Source: Phycisphaeraceae bacterium | GTDB taxonomy: Bacteria; Planctomycetota; Phycisphaerae; Phycisphaerales; UBA1924 | Direction of reading: 5' to 3' | DNA: 64,000 nucleotides | Assembly: GCA_019636555.1 (NCBI GenBank) | Contig: JAHBXH010000001.1 | Location: 3,630,928 to 3,694,927, forward strand | Part shown: positions 43,858 through 51,100 of the stretch, in pieces | Numbering within the stretch: position 1 is the first letter of the stretch | Layout of the letters: each line of letters opens with the position of its first letter | Notes under the pieces: generated by a model | Told to the model about the DNA's origin: nothing | Seen by the model: the letters and a program-made list of their open reading frames with translations, nothing else | Databases searched by the model: none | Position numbers and translations under genes: made by a program

Positions 43858-44291
43858 GGCGGAACAAAAGGGGTGGCAACGCCGCGGGTGAATTCGGGTC
43901 CGGCGAAGGTTTGGAAGCGAAATGCGATCGGCCGGCACATGCGGCACGGCGGCAAGACGCTACCAAATTGTGATTGCGGTGTCAACAGCACGAGCTGGTT
44001 CTATTGCAATGCCGAATCCACAAAGTTGTGGAATCGGGATCGAAGACCTCTTTGATTCTGTCAAACGTGGCTTTGATGCCCGCAGCGGATGCCGCGTTGT
44101 CTTGCAATCTTCACAAAGAAGGCGGCGCGGGCGGGTGCTGAATCGATCCCGGTATTCAAGTCGGACGAGCGGTTCACTCGAATTCTGGGGCACGACGCCT
44201 GTGGCGGCGCTTCGCTCCCAAGATGCGATTCTCTGAAGCTACCGGTCTGGAGACCGGTGCCACCAAATTCAAATTCGCCGCTACCGGGAAT
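43858..44291. other. Intergenic region with ACCGGTCT palindromic repeat
   Basis: About 430 bp of lower GC than its neighbours with no convincing gene. At 44241-44258 an 18-bp palindrome (ACCGGTCT, GG, AGACCGGT) lies inside the longer GAAGCTACCGGTCTGGAGAC-type sequence, which from memory occurs as a dispersed repeat in environmental genomes. Confidence 0.45.
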
Positions 44292-44648
44292 TCACGCCGC
44301 GGCGGAAGCGTTCTGCCAATACTCGACGGCGCGGGCGACGAGAGGGGCGTAGGTGTAGGCGGGGCCGCCCTGCATCATGACGGCGACGCCGGCAACTTCC
44401 ATGATCTGCTCGGGTGTTGCACCGGCCTTGAAGCACTTTTCGACGTGGGCGTAGATGCAGGGTTCGCAGCGGAGCGCGATGCCGATGCCGAGGGCGATGA
44501 GTTCTTTTTCCTTCACGGCGAGCGCGCCTGGCTTCATCAGCGACTGGAAGAAGGGGCCGAAGGACTTGCCGATGTCGGGCGCTGCGGCCTTCATCGCGTG
44601 CATCTCGGCGGGCCAGGATTCATAGAACTTGGCGGGGTTATTGAGCAT
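44292..44648 (-). CDS. Carboxymuconolactone decarboxylase / AhpD-like protein
   Basis: A 118-residue CMD-family protein. The helix-pair motif IALRCEPCIYAHVEKCFKAG has the CxxC and downstream His of AhpD, which suggests an alkylhydroperoxidase or thiol-disulphide role rather than decarboxylation. AAAGGA precedes ATG 44648. It is 27 bp downstream of the rhodanese gene in the same direction, so the two are likely cotranscribed in a thiol or sulfur stress unit. Confidence 0.9.
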   Translation of the reverse strand: MLNNPAKFYESWPAEMHAMKAAAPDIGKSFGPFFQSLMKPGALAVKEKELIALGIGIALRCEPCIYAHVEKCFKAGATPEQIMEVAGVAVMMQGGPAYTYAPLVARAVEYWQNASAAA

Positions 44649-44675
44649 GGGGTGAATTCCTTTCTTGAATGACGT

Positions 44676-45245
44676 TCAAATCTTGCACGCGGCGGGCGCG
44701 GTCTTTGTCTGATTCCATGGAAACGATGCGAGCAAGTTGGCCATAGCGCAGTTGCCGGAGACGCCGGCGTAGATCATGCCGCAGGCGATGAAGCCGGAGA
44801 GAATGAGGGCCCAGGGGGTGACGAACGCGCCGAGGAGCGTGCCGCTCAGCACGAGCAAGCCCATAAGAACCTGGGTCTGCTGCATCGGGGTGAGCGAGAA
44901 CGAAGGGCTTTCGACGACGGGGAGGCCCGCGGCTTTCCAGGCCTGGATGCCGCCACGCATGTGGGCGAAAGTGCCTTTGGCGCCGGCGAGGGCGCGGTCA
45001 AGAGCTTTGCGCGAGCGCGTGCCGCCGTGGCAGTGGAGGATGGTGAGTTTGTCTGCGTTTGCGGGGATTTTGTCGGGATCGAATGCGCTGAGGGGCATCG
45101 ACTCGGAGCCTTGAACAAAGAGACGTGCGCGTTCTTGTGGCTCGCGGACGTCGATCAGTTGCGCTTGTCCGTCGGCGATGAGTCTGCGCACCGAAACGGG
45201 GTCGAATTCGACGTGTGTCGGCTGTGCGAAACGAGCGGTTTTCAT
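44676..45245 (-). CDS. Rhodanese with DUF2892 membrane tail (YgaP-like)
   Basis: A 189-residue sulfurtransferase. The rhodanese domain spans residues 10-105 with the active-site loop CHGGTRSRKA (catalytic Cys about residue 72). Two membrane helices follow (about 123-170) with GVSGNCAMANLLASFPWNQ, typical of the DUF2892/YgaP tail. YgaP-type proteins are membrane-bound sulfurtransferases that also undergo S-nitrosylation. GGAGG lies 6 nt before ATG 45245. A divergent DUF2892-only gene starts 152 bp away. Confidence 0.92.
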   Translation of the reverse strand: MKTARFAQPTHVEFDPVSVRRLIADGQAQLIDVREPQERARLFVQGSESMPLSAFDPDKIPANADKLTILHCHGGTRSRKALDRALAGAKGTFAHMRGGIQAWKAAGLPVVESPSFSLTPMQQTQVLMGLLVLSGTLLGAFVTPWALILSGFIACGMIYAGVSGNCAMANLLASFPWNQTKTAPAACKI

Positions 45246-45396
45246 TGGGAACCTCCGGACGGGGCCTTCCCCGTCCACCCCTTGGAGGCGGCGAGTGCGA
45301 TTGAGGTTCCCGGTATTCTGTTTTCGGGAACCTTGCGGAGATTTGGGGCCTCAAAGGGTGCGGCGGTCCGAACGGACCGGAAAAGGAGGTTCGATC

Positions 45397-45615
45397 ATGA
45401 TCGCAATCAATATGGGAAAGACCGATCGCACGGTGCGGTTGGTTCTCGGCGCGGCGGCGATCGCAATCGGGATCGGCATGCACGGAGCGCTGCACGGGCA
45501 ATGGCTCGGCGTGTTGGTCGCGGCGATCGGCGTCGTGTTTGTGCTGACGAGCGCGGTGGGATTCTGCCCGGCGTATGTGCCGATCGGGCTTTCGACGTGC
45601 AAGCGCGCGGAGTGA
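45397..45615 (+). CDS. DUF2892 small membrane protein
   Basis: A 72-residue protein with two membrane helices, starting MIAINMGKTDRTVRLVLG and ending FCPAYVPIGLSTCKRAE, where two Cys follow the second helix as in YgaP-like tails. AAGGAGG lies 7 nt before ATG 45397. It likely works with the divergent rhodanese; function unknown. Its stop abuts the end of the convergent sigma/zinc-finger frame. Confidence 0.9.
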   Translation: MIAINMGKTDRTVRLVLGAAAIAIGIGMHGALHGQWLGVLVAAIGVVFVLTSAVGFCPAYVPIGLSTCKRAE

Positions 45616-46456
45616 TCAGGCTTCGGATTTGATGGAGCGGAGAATGCGGTCGCGGATCGCTTTGGGCCATTCTCCGGCGGCGAGGCGCGCGCAGGTGTCT
45701 TGGGCGAGGTCGAGTTCGGCGAAGACGGCGCGGCAGCGCTCGCACACCACCTTCTGATGAATCGGAAAGTGGCGCCCCTTGTCCATGGCGTCGAGCTTGG
45801 CGCGGAGGAGGTCTTCGCAGGACCTGCATTTCGTATGTCGGCGCGGGGGCGGACTTTTTGGGGATTGCTTTTCGCGCGAGGATCGCCTTGCGGAGGAGCA
45901 GGCGCGCGCGGTGGACGCGGGTCTTGACGGTTTCGGGCTTGATGTTGAGCGCCGCGCCGACTTCTTCGATCGGGAGTTCGAGCATTTCTTTCAGGATCAG
46001 CGGGACGCGGAAATTTTCGGGGAGTGAGACGATTGCTTCGTGCACGGCGCGCTCTGATTCGCGCTCGATCGCCTTGGCGACGGGCGACTGTTTGGAGACG
46101 CCGAGTTCGGCGACGGAGTTGTCGGTCCAGGGCATGAGCTGCGAGACAACGGGCATGCGGCGGTCGATGCCGCCTTTGCGCCGGGTGCGGGCTTTGCACG
46201 AGTGCGCGGCGATCGAGTAGAGCCACGTGCCGGGATCGGACTCGCCTCGGAAGGCGTGCCACTTGCGATAGGCCTGAAGAAAGACGTCCTGCACCATGTC
46301 TTCGGCGTCGGCGGGATTGCCGCAGAGCCGGGAGGCGAGCGCAAAGAGCTTGGGGCCGTGGCGATCGACCAAATGGGGGATCGCGACTGATGCGGGTGTA
46401 CCCGGTTTCAATCGAGCGGGCGTGTTCGATCGGCGCACCGGGGCGGCAGTCGGCAT
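45616..46456 (-). CDS. ECF sigma factor; zinc-finger tail displaced to +1 frame
   Basis: From ATG 46456 the frame encodes an ECF sigma factor: region 2 (GNPADAEDMVQDVFLQAYRK, GTWLYSIAAHSC) and region 4 (LPENFRVPLILKEML, IEEVGAALNIKPETVKTRVH). After KAIPKK near 45850 this frame has no stop until 45407 and runs antisense through the neighbouring gene. In the +1 frame a zinc-binding tail is open to a stop at 45616: CRSCEDLLRAKLDAMDKG, then HQKVVCERCRAVFAELD. That frame has no ATG/GTG/TTG before its first CxxC. Removing one A from the A5 run (45855-45859) fuses both parts into about 280 residues. A TACAGT box lies 6 nt before the start. Confidence 0.75.
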
Positions 46457-46462
46457 CGGAGG

Positions 46463-46468
46463 ACTGTA
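46463..46468 (-). promoter_or_regulatory. Leaderless -10 box for ECF sigma gene
   Basis: TACAGT ends 6 nt before the ATG at 46456. Confidence 0.5.
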
Positions 46469-46489
46469 GCGTTCGGGCAACGTGCGCTG

Positions 46490-47461
46490 CTATTTCTCGT
46501 GGCGCTGCATCGCGATCATCGCGGCGCCCATGAGACCGGCGCGGTCTTCGAGCGTGCTCGCGACGACTTTCACCTGTTTGCAGCGATCGGGGAAGGCGAA
46601 CCTGCGGGTGTGCTGCTCGACGAGATTGACCCAGGGATTTCCCATCGCTTCCGTGAGGCCGCCCCCGAGCACGATGCGATCGAGCGAGAGGAGAGTCGTC
46701 ACCCCGGCGAGCGTGATGCCGAGCAATTCCGCGGCGGAATCGAGCACTTCGACCGTGAGTTCGTCCTTGTCTTCGTATGCCTTGGCGACGAGCTTGGACT
46801 TGATCTTGTCGAGATCGCCCTCGGCGAGATCGACGAGCTTGCTCTTGCGGTTGGCCTTGATGAGCTTGACGAGGCGATTGACGACGGCGGTGCGCGAGCA
46901 GTTGTGTTCGAGCGAGCGCTCACCGGGCGGATTGAAGGGGAGCGAGATCATGTGGCCGATCTCGCCGGCGGTGAAGAAGGGGCCGTAGTAGAGCTCGCCG
47001 TTGAAAATGAGTCCGCCGCCGATGCCGGTGCCGAGCCAGACGCCGAGGAGGTTCTTGGAGTTTTTGCCGGCGCCGAGTTTGTTCTCTCCCCAGACGGCGG
47101 CGTTGACATCGTTGTCGAGATAGGTCTTGACGCCGGTGCGCTTCTGGAGGATCTGCGCGGCGGGCGCGTTGGACCAACGGAGATTGTCGGCGGCGAGAAC
47201 GACGCCTTCGGAAGGATCGACGGCGCCGGGCGCGGCGAGGCCGATAGCTTCGAGATCGGTGAGCTTGACCTTGGCTTCGGAGCAGGCTTCGACCACGCCT
47301 TCGACGATGCGGCTCATGACGCCGTCGATGCCGTCTTCGGCCTTGGTCTTCTTCTTGGCCTGCGAGAGCAGCTTCAGATCGGAAGAGACGACGCCGACCT
47401 GCATGTTTGTGCCGCCGAGGTCGATCCCGATGTAGTAGCCGGATTTTCCGTTTTTCGCCAT
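46490..47461 (-). CDS. ROK-family sugar kinase (glucokinase-like) lacking zinc cysteines
   Basis: A 323-residue kinase, probably phosphorylating glucose or a related hexose with ATP. Seen: ATP-binding IGIDLGGTNMQVGVV, LDNDVNAAVWGE with the catalytic Asp, GTGIGGGLIFNGELYYG and the FTAGEIGHM sugar-binding His. Most ROK kinases continue with a CxCGxxGCxE zinc motif; here the segment reads NPPGERSLEHNCSRTAV, keeping the Glu but not the Cys set. LSLDRIVLGGGLTEA near the C-terminus is canonical. The start has no strong Shine-Dalgarno. It lies 33 bp upstream of the sigma gene. Confidence 0.88.
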   Translation of the reverse strand: MAKNGKSGYYIGIDLGGTNMQVGVVSSDLKLLSQAKKKTKAEDGIDGVMSRIVEGVVEACSEAKVKLTDLEAIGLAAPGAVDPSEGVVLAADNLRWSNAPAAQILQKRTGVKTYLDNDVNAAVWGENKLGAGKNSKNLLGVWLGTGIGGGLIFNGELYYGPFFTAGEIGHMISLPFNPPGERSLEHNCSRTAVVNRLVKLIKANRKSKLVDLAEGDLDKIKSKLVAKAYEDKDELTVEVLDSAAELLGITLAGVTTLLSLDRIVLGGGLTEAMGNPWVNLVEQHTRRFAFPDRCKQVKVVASTLEDRAGLMGAAMIAMQRHEK

Positions 47462-47585
47462 GGCTAGCTCAAGGAGGGCAATTGAGTGTATCGGCGGGGG
47501 TGAGGACGGAATGAAGGACGACGGAACAAATGGCGGAATCGGCCGTGTTCTGAGCGAGCTCGGGCACGGCGGGCGCGCTCGATCG

Positions 47586-48524
47586 TCAAATGAGCGACGC
47601 GGTCAATACGGCGGATTCGGCGGAAAGCTGTCTGCGGAGGGATTCGGTCAGGCTCGGCGCATCTTTGGAATCCGCCAGCGCGAAGAGCGTGCTGCCGCTG
47701 CCGGTGACGTGAACGGGAGTGTGCACTTGTGAAGCGCGGGCGTGAAGATCGCGCAAGGCGGGAGCGACTTCGAAGGCGGGTGCGGCGAGATCATTGAAGA
47801 GTGCGCGCGAGTCGAGCGATTGGCCGGAGTCGAAGATGGAGCGGATTTCGGTTTCGCGGAAGCGGAACGCGTGCATCTCGCGAAGTTGCCGGTCGAAGGC
47901 GCGGTAAACCGCGGGGGTCGGGCACGGCAGGCGCGGGCAGATGAGGACGACGGAGGACGAGAAAGCGGATCGGCGCTCGATGCGTTCGCCAAAGCCTTGA
48001 ACGAGCGCCGGCCGCGCGGCTTCTCGGGGCGGGCGCTCGAGATCGAGAAAAAACGGGACATCGGATCCGAGCCGAGCGCCGAGCGCGGGGAGCGCTGTGG
48101 GGTCGATTTCGAAAAGCGATGCGAGGCCGAGGAGCATGGCGGCGGCGTTGGAAGAGCCGCCGCCCATGCCGCCACCGACGGGGATGCGCTTTGTGAGCAC
48201 GACTTCGACGGGGAGCGGACGACCGATGTGGGCTTCGAGGAGCGCGTGAGCGCGGAAAGCGAGGTCTTTTTCGATGGGCCAGTCGATCGGGCTGGGAGCC
48301 GGAGCGTCGGGCGCCCAGCGGATCGAAAAGCGCGAGGGGCCGGCGGGGAGCGGTGTCAGCGCGAGTTCATCGGCGAGGGTGATGCAAGTGAAGATGGAAC
48401 TGATGCGATGCCAGCCGGCGCGGAGGTTGGGTTTGCCATCGGGGAGCGCGTCTTGCTCGGGCGGCGCGACGGCGAGCGCGAGATTGAGCTTGGCGAGCGC
48501 GGGAATGACGAGCGTTTTGGACAC
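47586..48524 (-). CDS. ispE: 4-diphosphocytidyl-2-C-methyl-D-erythritol kinase
   Basis: A 312-residue GHMP kinase of the non-mevalonate isoprenoid pathway. It has PALAKLNLAL at the start, the ATP-binding PVGGGMGGGSSNAAAMLL and HVTGSGSTLFAL. A gap-prone middle is enriched in Pro and Arg. GTG 48524 has a TAGCAT box 5 nt upstream and no Shine-Dalgarno, so a leaderless message is likely. Other MEP pathway genes are not nearby. Divergent from the NIF3 gene. Confidence 0.93.
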   Translation of the reverse strand: MSKTLVIPALAKLNLALAVAPPEQDALPDGKPNLRAGWHRISSIFTCITLADELALTPLPAGPSRFSIRWAPDAPAPSPIDWPIEKDLAFRAHALLEAHIGRPLPVEVVLTKRIPVGGGMGGGSSNAAAMLLGLASLFEIDPTALPALGARLGSDVPFFLDLERPPREAARPALVQGFGERIERRSAFSSSVVLICPRLPCPTPAVYRAFDRQLREMHAFRFRETEIRSIFDSGQSLDSRALFNDLAAPAFEVAPALRDLHARASQVHTPVHVTGSGSTLFALADSKDAPSLTESLRRQLSAESAVLTASLI

Positions 48525-48529
48525 GGGAG

Positions 48530-48535
48530 ATGCTA
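48530..48535 (-). promoter_or_regulatory. Leaderless -10 box for ispE
   Basis: TAGCAT ends 5 nt before the GTG at 48524. Confidence 0.45.
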
Positions 48536-48609
48536 AGTCCGGCGTCGGGCGAACGACTCGTAGTATGTACTCCTCGGGGTTTGATCGAGATCCAAAGACA
48601 AGGAGCGCT

Positions 48610-49764
48610 ATGCGGGTTCAAGATGCGGTCAAGGCGATGGAGCGGATCGCGCCGCTGGAATACGCCGAGGCGTGGGACCGCGTGGGGTTGCACGTCGGGC
48701 GCGGCGAGGCGTCGCTGCGGGGAGGAATTCTTCTCACGATCGATCTGACCGAGCGCGTGATGTACGAGGCGGAGGAAGCGGGTGTCGGCCTGATCATCGC
48801 GTATCACCCGCCAATCTGGGAGGCGCTCGCGCGCGTGACCGATACCTCGGCGAAGCAGCGCGTGATTCTGCGGGCGATCGAGCGGGGGATCGCGATCTAT
48901 TCGCCTCACACGGCGCTGGATGCGGTGGAGGGCGGGATGACGGATTGGCTGTGCGAAGGATTGTCGGGTGGGGGGTTGTCGGGCGGGAGCGAAGGGAAGA
49001 TTCTGGGCGACTGCCGCGCTTTGAAGTCGCACGCGCGGATCGAAGAGACGCAGCAGGTGAAGATCGTGACGTTTGTTCCGTCGGCGGAGGTGGACAGGAT
49101 CCGCTCGGCGCTGGCGACCGCCGGGGCCGGGCTCATCGGCGACTACTCGGTGTGTTCGTTTTCGCTCGAGGGAAACGGGACGTTTTTGGGCGGCGCGGGC
49201 GCGGCACCGGCGGCCGGAAAAGCCGGGAGTCTCGAGAGCGTCCGCGAGGTACGGCTCGAGATGGTGTGCTCGAAGGCGGCGCTGGCGCTCGCGATCCAGA
49301 CGCTCGAACAGTTTCATCCGTATGAGGAGCCGGCGCTCGATGTTTATGAACTGATGCCCAAGCCGGCGCGGCGCGTGGGGGCCGGGCGACGGCTCGTGCT
49401 GGATCGCCCGATTCCGATTTCGGAGCTGGCGGCGAGGCTGAAGAAGCACATCGCCCGCGAAAATGTTCGGGTTGCGTGTGCCGACATCAACAAGCCGGTG
49501 AGCGTAATCGGTGTTTGCCCGGGAGCGGGTGCGGAACTGGTTGCGGCGGCGACGAAGGACGGGTGCGAAGTCTTTGTGACGGGGGAAATGAAACACCACG
49601 AGGTGATGAGCGCGCTCGACGCGGGCGTCGGGCTCATTCTCGGAGAGCACACGAGCACGGAGCGCGGGTATCTGGCGCGGCTGGCGGCGCGGCTGGAGAA
49701 GGCACTGCCCGGCGTGCGAGTGTCGTGTGCGATGAACGATGTCGATCCCGTGCGCGTGCTTTGA
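48610..49764 (+). CDS. NIF3/DUF34-family dinuclear metal protein with YqfO-type insert
   Basis: A 384-residue protein. Metal ligands are in YHPPIW and SPHTALDAVEGG (N-terminal half) and GEHTSTERG (C-terminal half). The central insert (about residues 140-255) with FHPYEEPALDVYEL is the PII/CutA-like YqfO domain. The family is near-universal; it has been linked to GTP cyclohydrolase-like or metal-homeostasis roles, but its true role is unsettled. AGGAG lies 4-5 nt before ATG 48610. The convergent lipoprotein stop is 3 bp away. Confidence 0.92.
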   Translation: MRVQDAVKAMERIAPLEYAEAWDRVGLHVGRGEASLRGGILLTIDLTERVMYEAEEAGVGLIIAYHPPIWEALARVTDTSAKQRVILRAIERGIAIYSPHTALDAVEGGMTDWLCEGLSGGGLSGGSEGKILGDCRALKSHARIEETQQVKIVTFVPSAEVDRIRSALATAGAGLIGDYSVCSFSLEGNGTFLGGAGAAPAAGKAGSLESVREVRLEMVCSKAALALAIQTLEQFHPYEEPALDVYELMPKPARRVGAGRRLVLDRPIPISELAARLKKHIARENVRVACADINKPVSVIGVCPGAGAELVAAATKDGCEVFVTGEMKHHEVMSALDAGVGLILGEHTSTERGYLARLAARLEKALPGVRVSCAMNDVDPVRVL

Positions 49765-49767
49765 GAA

Positions 49768-50274
49768 TTACCCGCCGGTGGCGGGCTGATCGGGAACCGC
49801 GCTCGACACAGGCTGCGAGGGCGCGTGGAGGCTGACCTGGCCGGTACCGGAGAACGAGGCGGTCGGGCGGAGCAGGTGGTAGTCGTAGAGGATCTCGTTG
49901 AGCTTGCCGGGCGGAAGATAGACGAGCGAGCCCGAGATGTCGTATCGAACCGGCACGTCCGTCGTCGGCCAGCGATCGGCCGGGAGCGCGACCGGGAAGT
50001 GGAGTTCCTGCACCCCCCACTTGCGCAGCGTGCTCTCCGGGGAGCGTTGGCCGTTGAAAACTTCCTTGCCGTCCAGTCGCACGACGTACGTTGCGTCGCG
50101 GAGCGGCAGTTGTTCATCGGAAAGATTCTCGGCTTTGACGACGACCATCATGCGTCGGCCGGAGGGCTCGTGTTCATCCTGGCGCACGTCCACGATCGAG
50201 AGCTTGGGAGTCGCGACGCCGCTGCAGCCGAGGAGCGGGAGAAGGGCGATCAATGCGAGCGCGGGCTTGAACAT
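49768..50274 (-). CDS. YcfL/DUF1425-like lipoprotein
   Basis: A 168-residue lipoprotein (LLPLLGC, Cys17). The domain LSIVDVRQDEHEPSGRRMMV, VKAENLSDEQLPLRDATYVV and RKWGVQELHFPVAL resembles a LEA14/WHy or DUF1425 beta-sandwich. The C-terminal tail is Pro/Ser-rich. Function unknown. The TAGACT box 6 nt before ATG 50274 indicates a leaderless transcript. Confidence 0.75.
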   Translation of the reverse strand: MFKPALALIALLPLLGCSGVATPKLSIVDVRQDEHEPSGRRMMVVVKAENLSDEQLPLRDATYVVRLDGKEVFNGQRSPESTLRKWGVQELHFPVALPADRWPTTDVPVRYDISGSLVYLPPGKLNEILYDYHLLRPTASFSGTGQVSLHAPSQPVSSAVPDQPATGG

Positions 50275-50280
50275 GCCCCG

Positions 50281-50286
50281 AGTCTA
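50281..50286 (-). promoter_or_regulatory. Leaderless -10 box
   Basis: TAGACT ends 6 nt before the ATG at 50274. Confidence 0.5.
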
Positions 50287-50362
50287 GTGAATGAATCGGG
50301 TTCTTGCGATCGGTCGCGAGCCAGGAACGGTGGGATTCTGCCGCGGCAGATCATCCCCGCGT

Positions 50363-50896
50363 TCAGCGCACCGCTTCGGGGTGCATGACGACCCACTCGC
50401 TCGTGTGCGTCGATTTGTCGAGCGAGAGAACCTCGTTGGTGAGAGAAGAGAGTTGCGCGTTGTAGCTGGCCCAGTGGAAGCAGAGCGCGGCGAGAATCGA
50501 GAAGCAGAGCCAGGCGCCGACTTCGGAGCAGCGGTGATGGCGGATACGCCACAGGATGAACACGCCGATGGCGACAGTACCGGCCTTCCAGACGCAGATC
50601 GAACAGATGCCACCGTAGCGCATGAGCAACCGGGCGATCGGGTTTTCTTCCTGCATTCCGATCGAGGTGGCGTGGATAAGGGTCATCGAGAGATCCGCCA
50701 GGCTCATGGCGAGGATCGCAAGAAGAATGCACGCGAAGCGGGAATCCCGCCACGAGAGCGGTCGGTGGCGGTAAGACGTCGGAACCTGGGAAATCGATGC
50801 CGCTCCCACGGTCGCTGGCGTGACCGCGGAGCGCGAGGACGGGTCATGTGCGTCGCCGGGAAACTGGATTTCACCGGCGACCTGAATCCGAGCCAT
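50363..50896 (-). CDS. DUF5658-like membrane protein
   Basis: A 177-residue protein with a polar N-terminus (residues 1-50) and three or four membrane helices. The block LADLSMTLIHATSIGMQEEN followed by PIARLLM matches DUF5658-type proteins (xxDxxxT....ExNP). Function unknown. The start is uncertain: upstream of GTG/ATG candidates near 50896 there is no strong ribosome-binding site. Divergent from the PQQ-propeller gene across a 24-bp dyad. Confidence 0.7.
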   Translation of the reverse strand: MARIQVAGEIQFPGDAHDPSSRSAVTPATVGAASISQVPTSYRHRPLSWRDSRFACILLAILAMSLADLSMTLIHATSIGMQEENPIARLLMRYGGICSICVWKAGTVAIGVFILWRIRHHRCSEVGAWLCFSILAALCFHWASYNAQLSSLTNEVLSLDKSTHTSEWVVMHPEAVR

Positions 50897-50918
50897 CGGT
50901 CGTGCGGAATCGACCGTT

Positions 50919-50942
50919 GATAACGCTTACTGAAGCGCTATC
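50919..50942. promoter_or_regulatory. 24-bp dyad, candidate operator
   Basis: The arms GATAACGCTT and AAGCGCTATC around ACTG are complementary in 9 of 10 positions. The site lies 23 bp upstream of the DUF5658-like gene and 159 bp before the PQQ-propeller gene. Confidence 0.4.
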
Positions 50943-51100
50943 TGATGACTGACCCGTAGACTTCACAAACCGTGGAACAGACTGGACCGAACATGGTGTC
51001 TGGGAGGACTGGCGTTCCGTTGCTTTCGGAGTGTGGGACGCCGGACCGAACGGTTTTGGGACCATTGCCCGCCGGTGAACGTTTGACCCGGAGTCCATCC

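Noticed and set aside
45407..45615. C-terminal continuation of the sigma frame through the DUF2892 gene
   Set aside because: It is antisense to a gene with a perfect AAGGAGG and YgaP-like sequence; the real tail is in the other frame.
49769..49785. CCCGCC-GGT-GGCGGG hairpin as a terminator between convergent genes
   Set aside because: It lies inside the end of the YcfL-like gene and has no T-tract on either strand.
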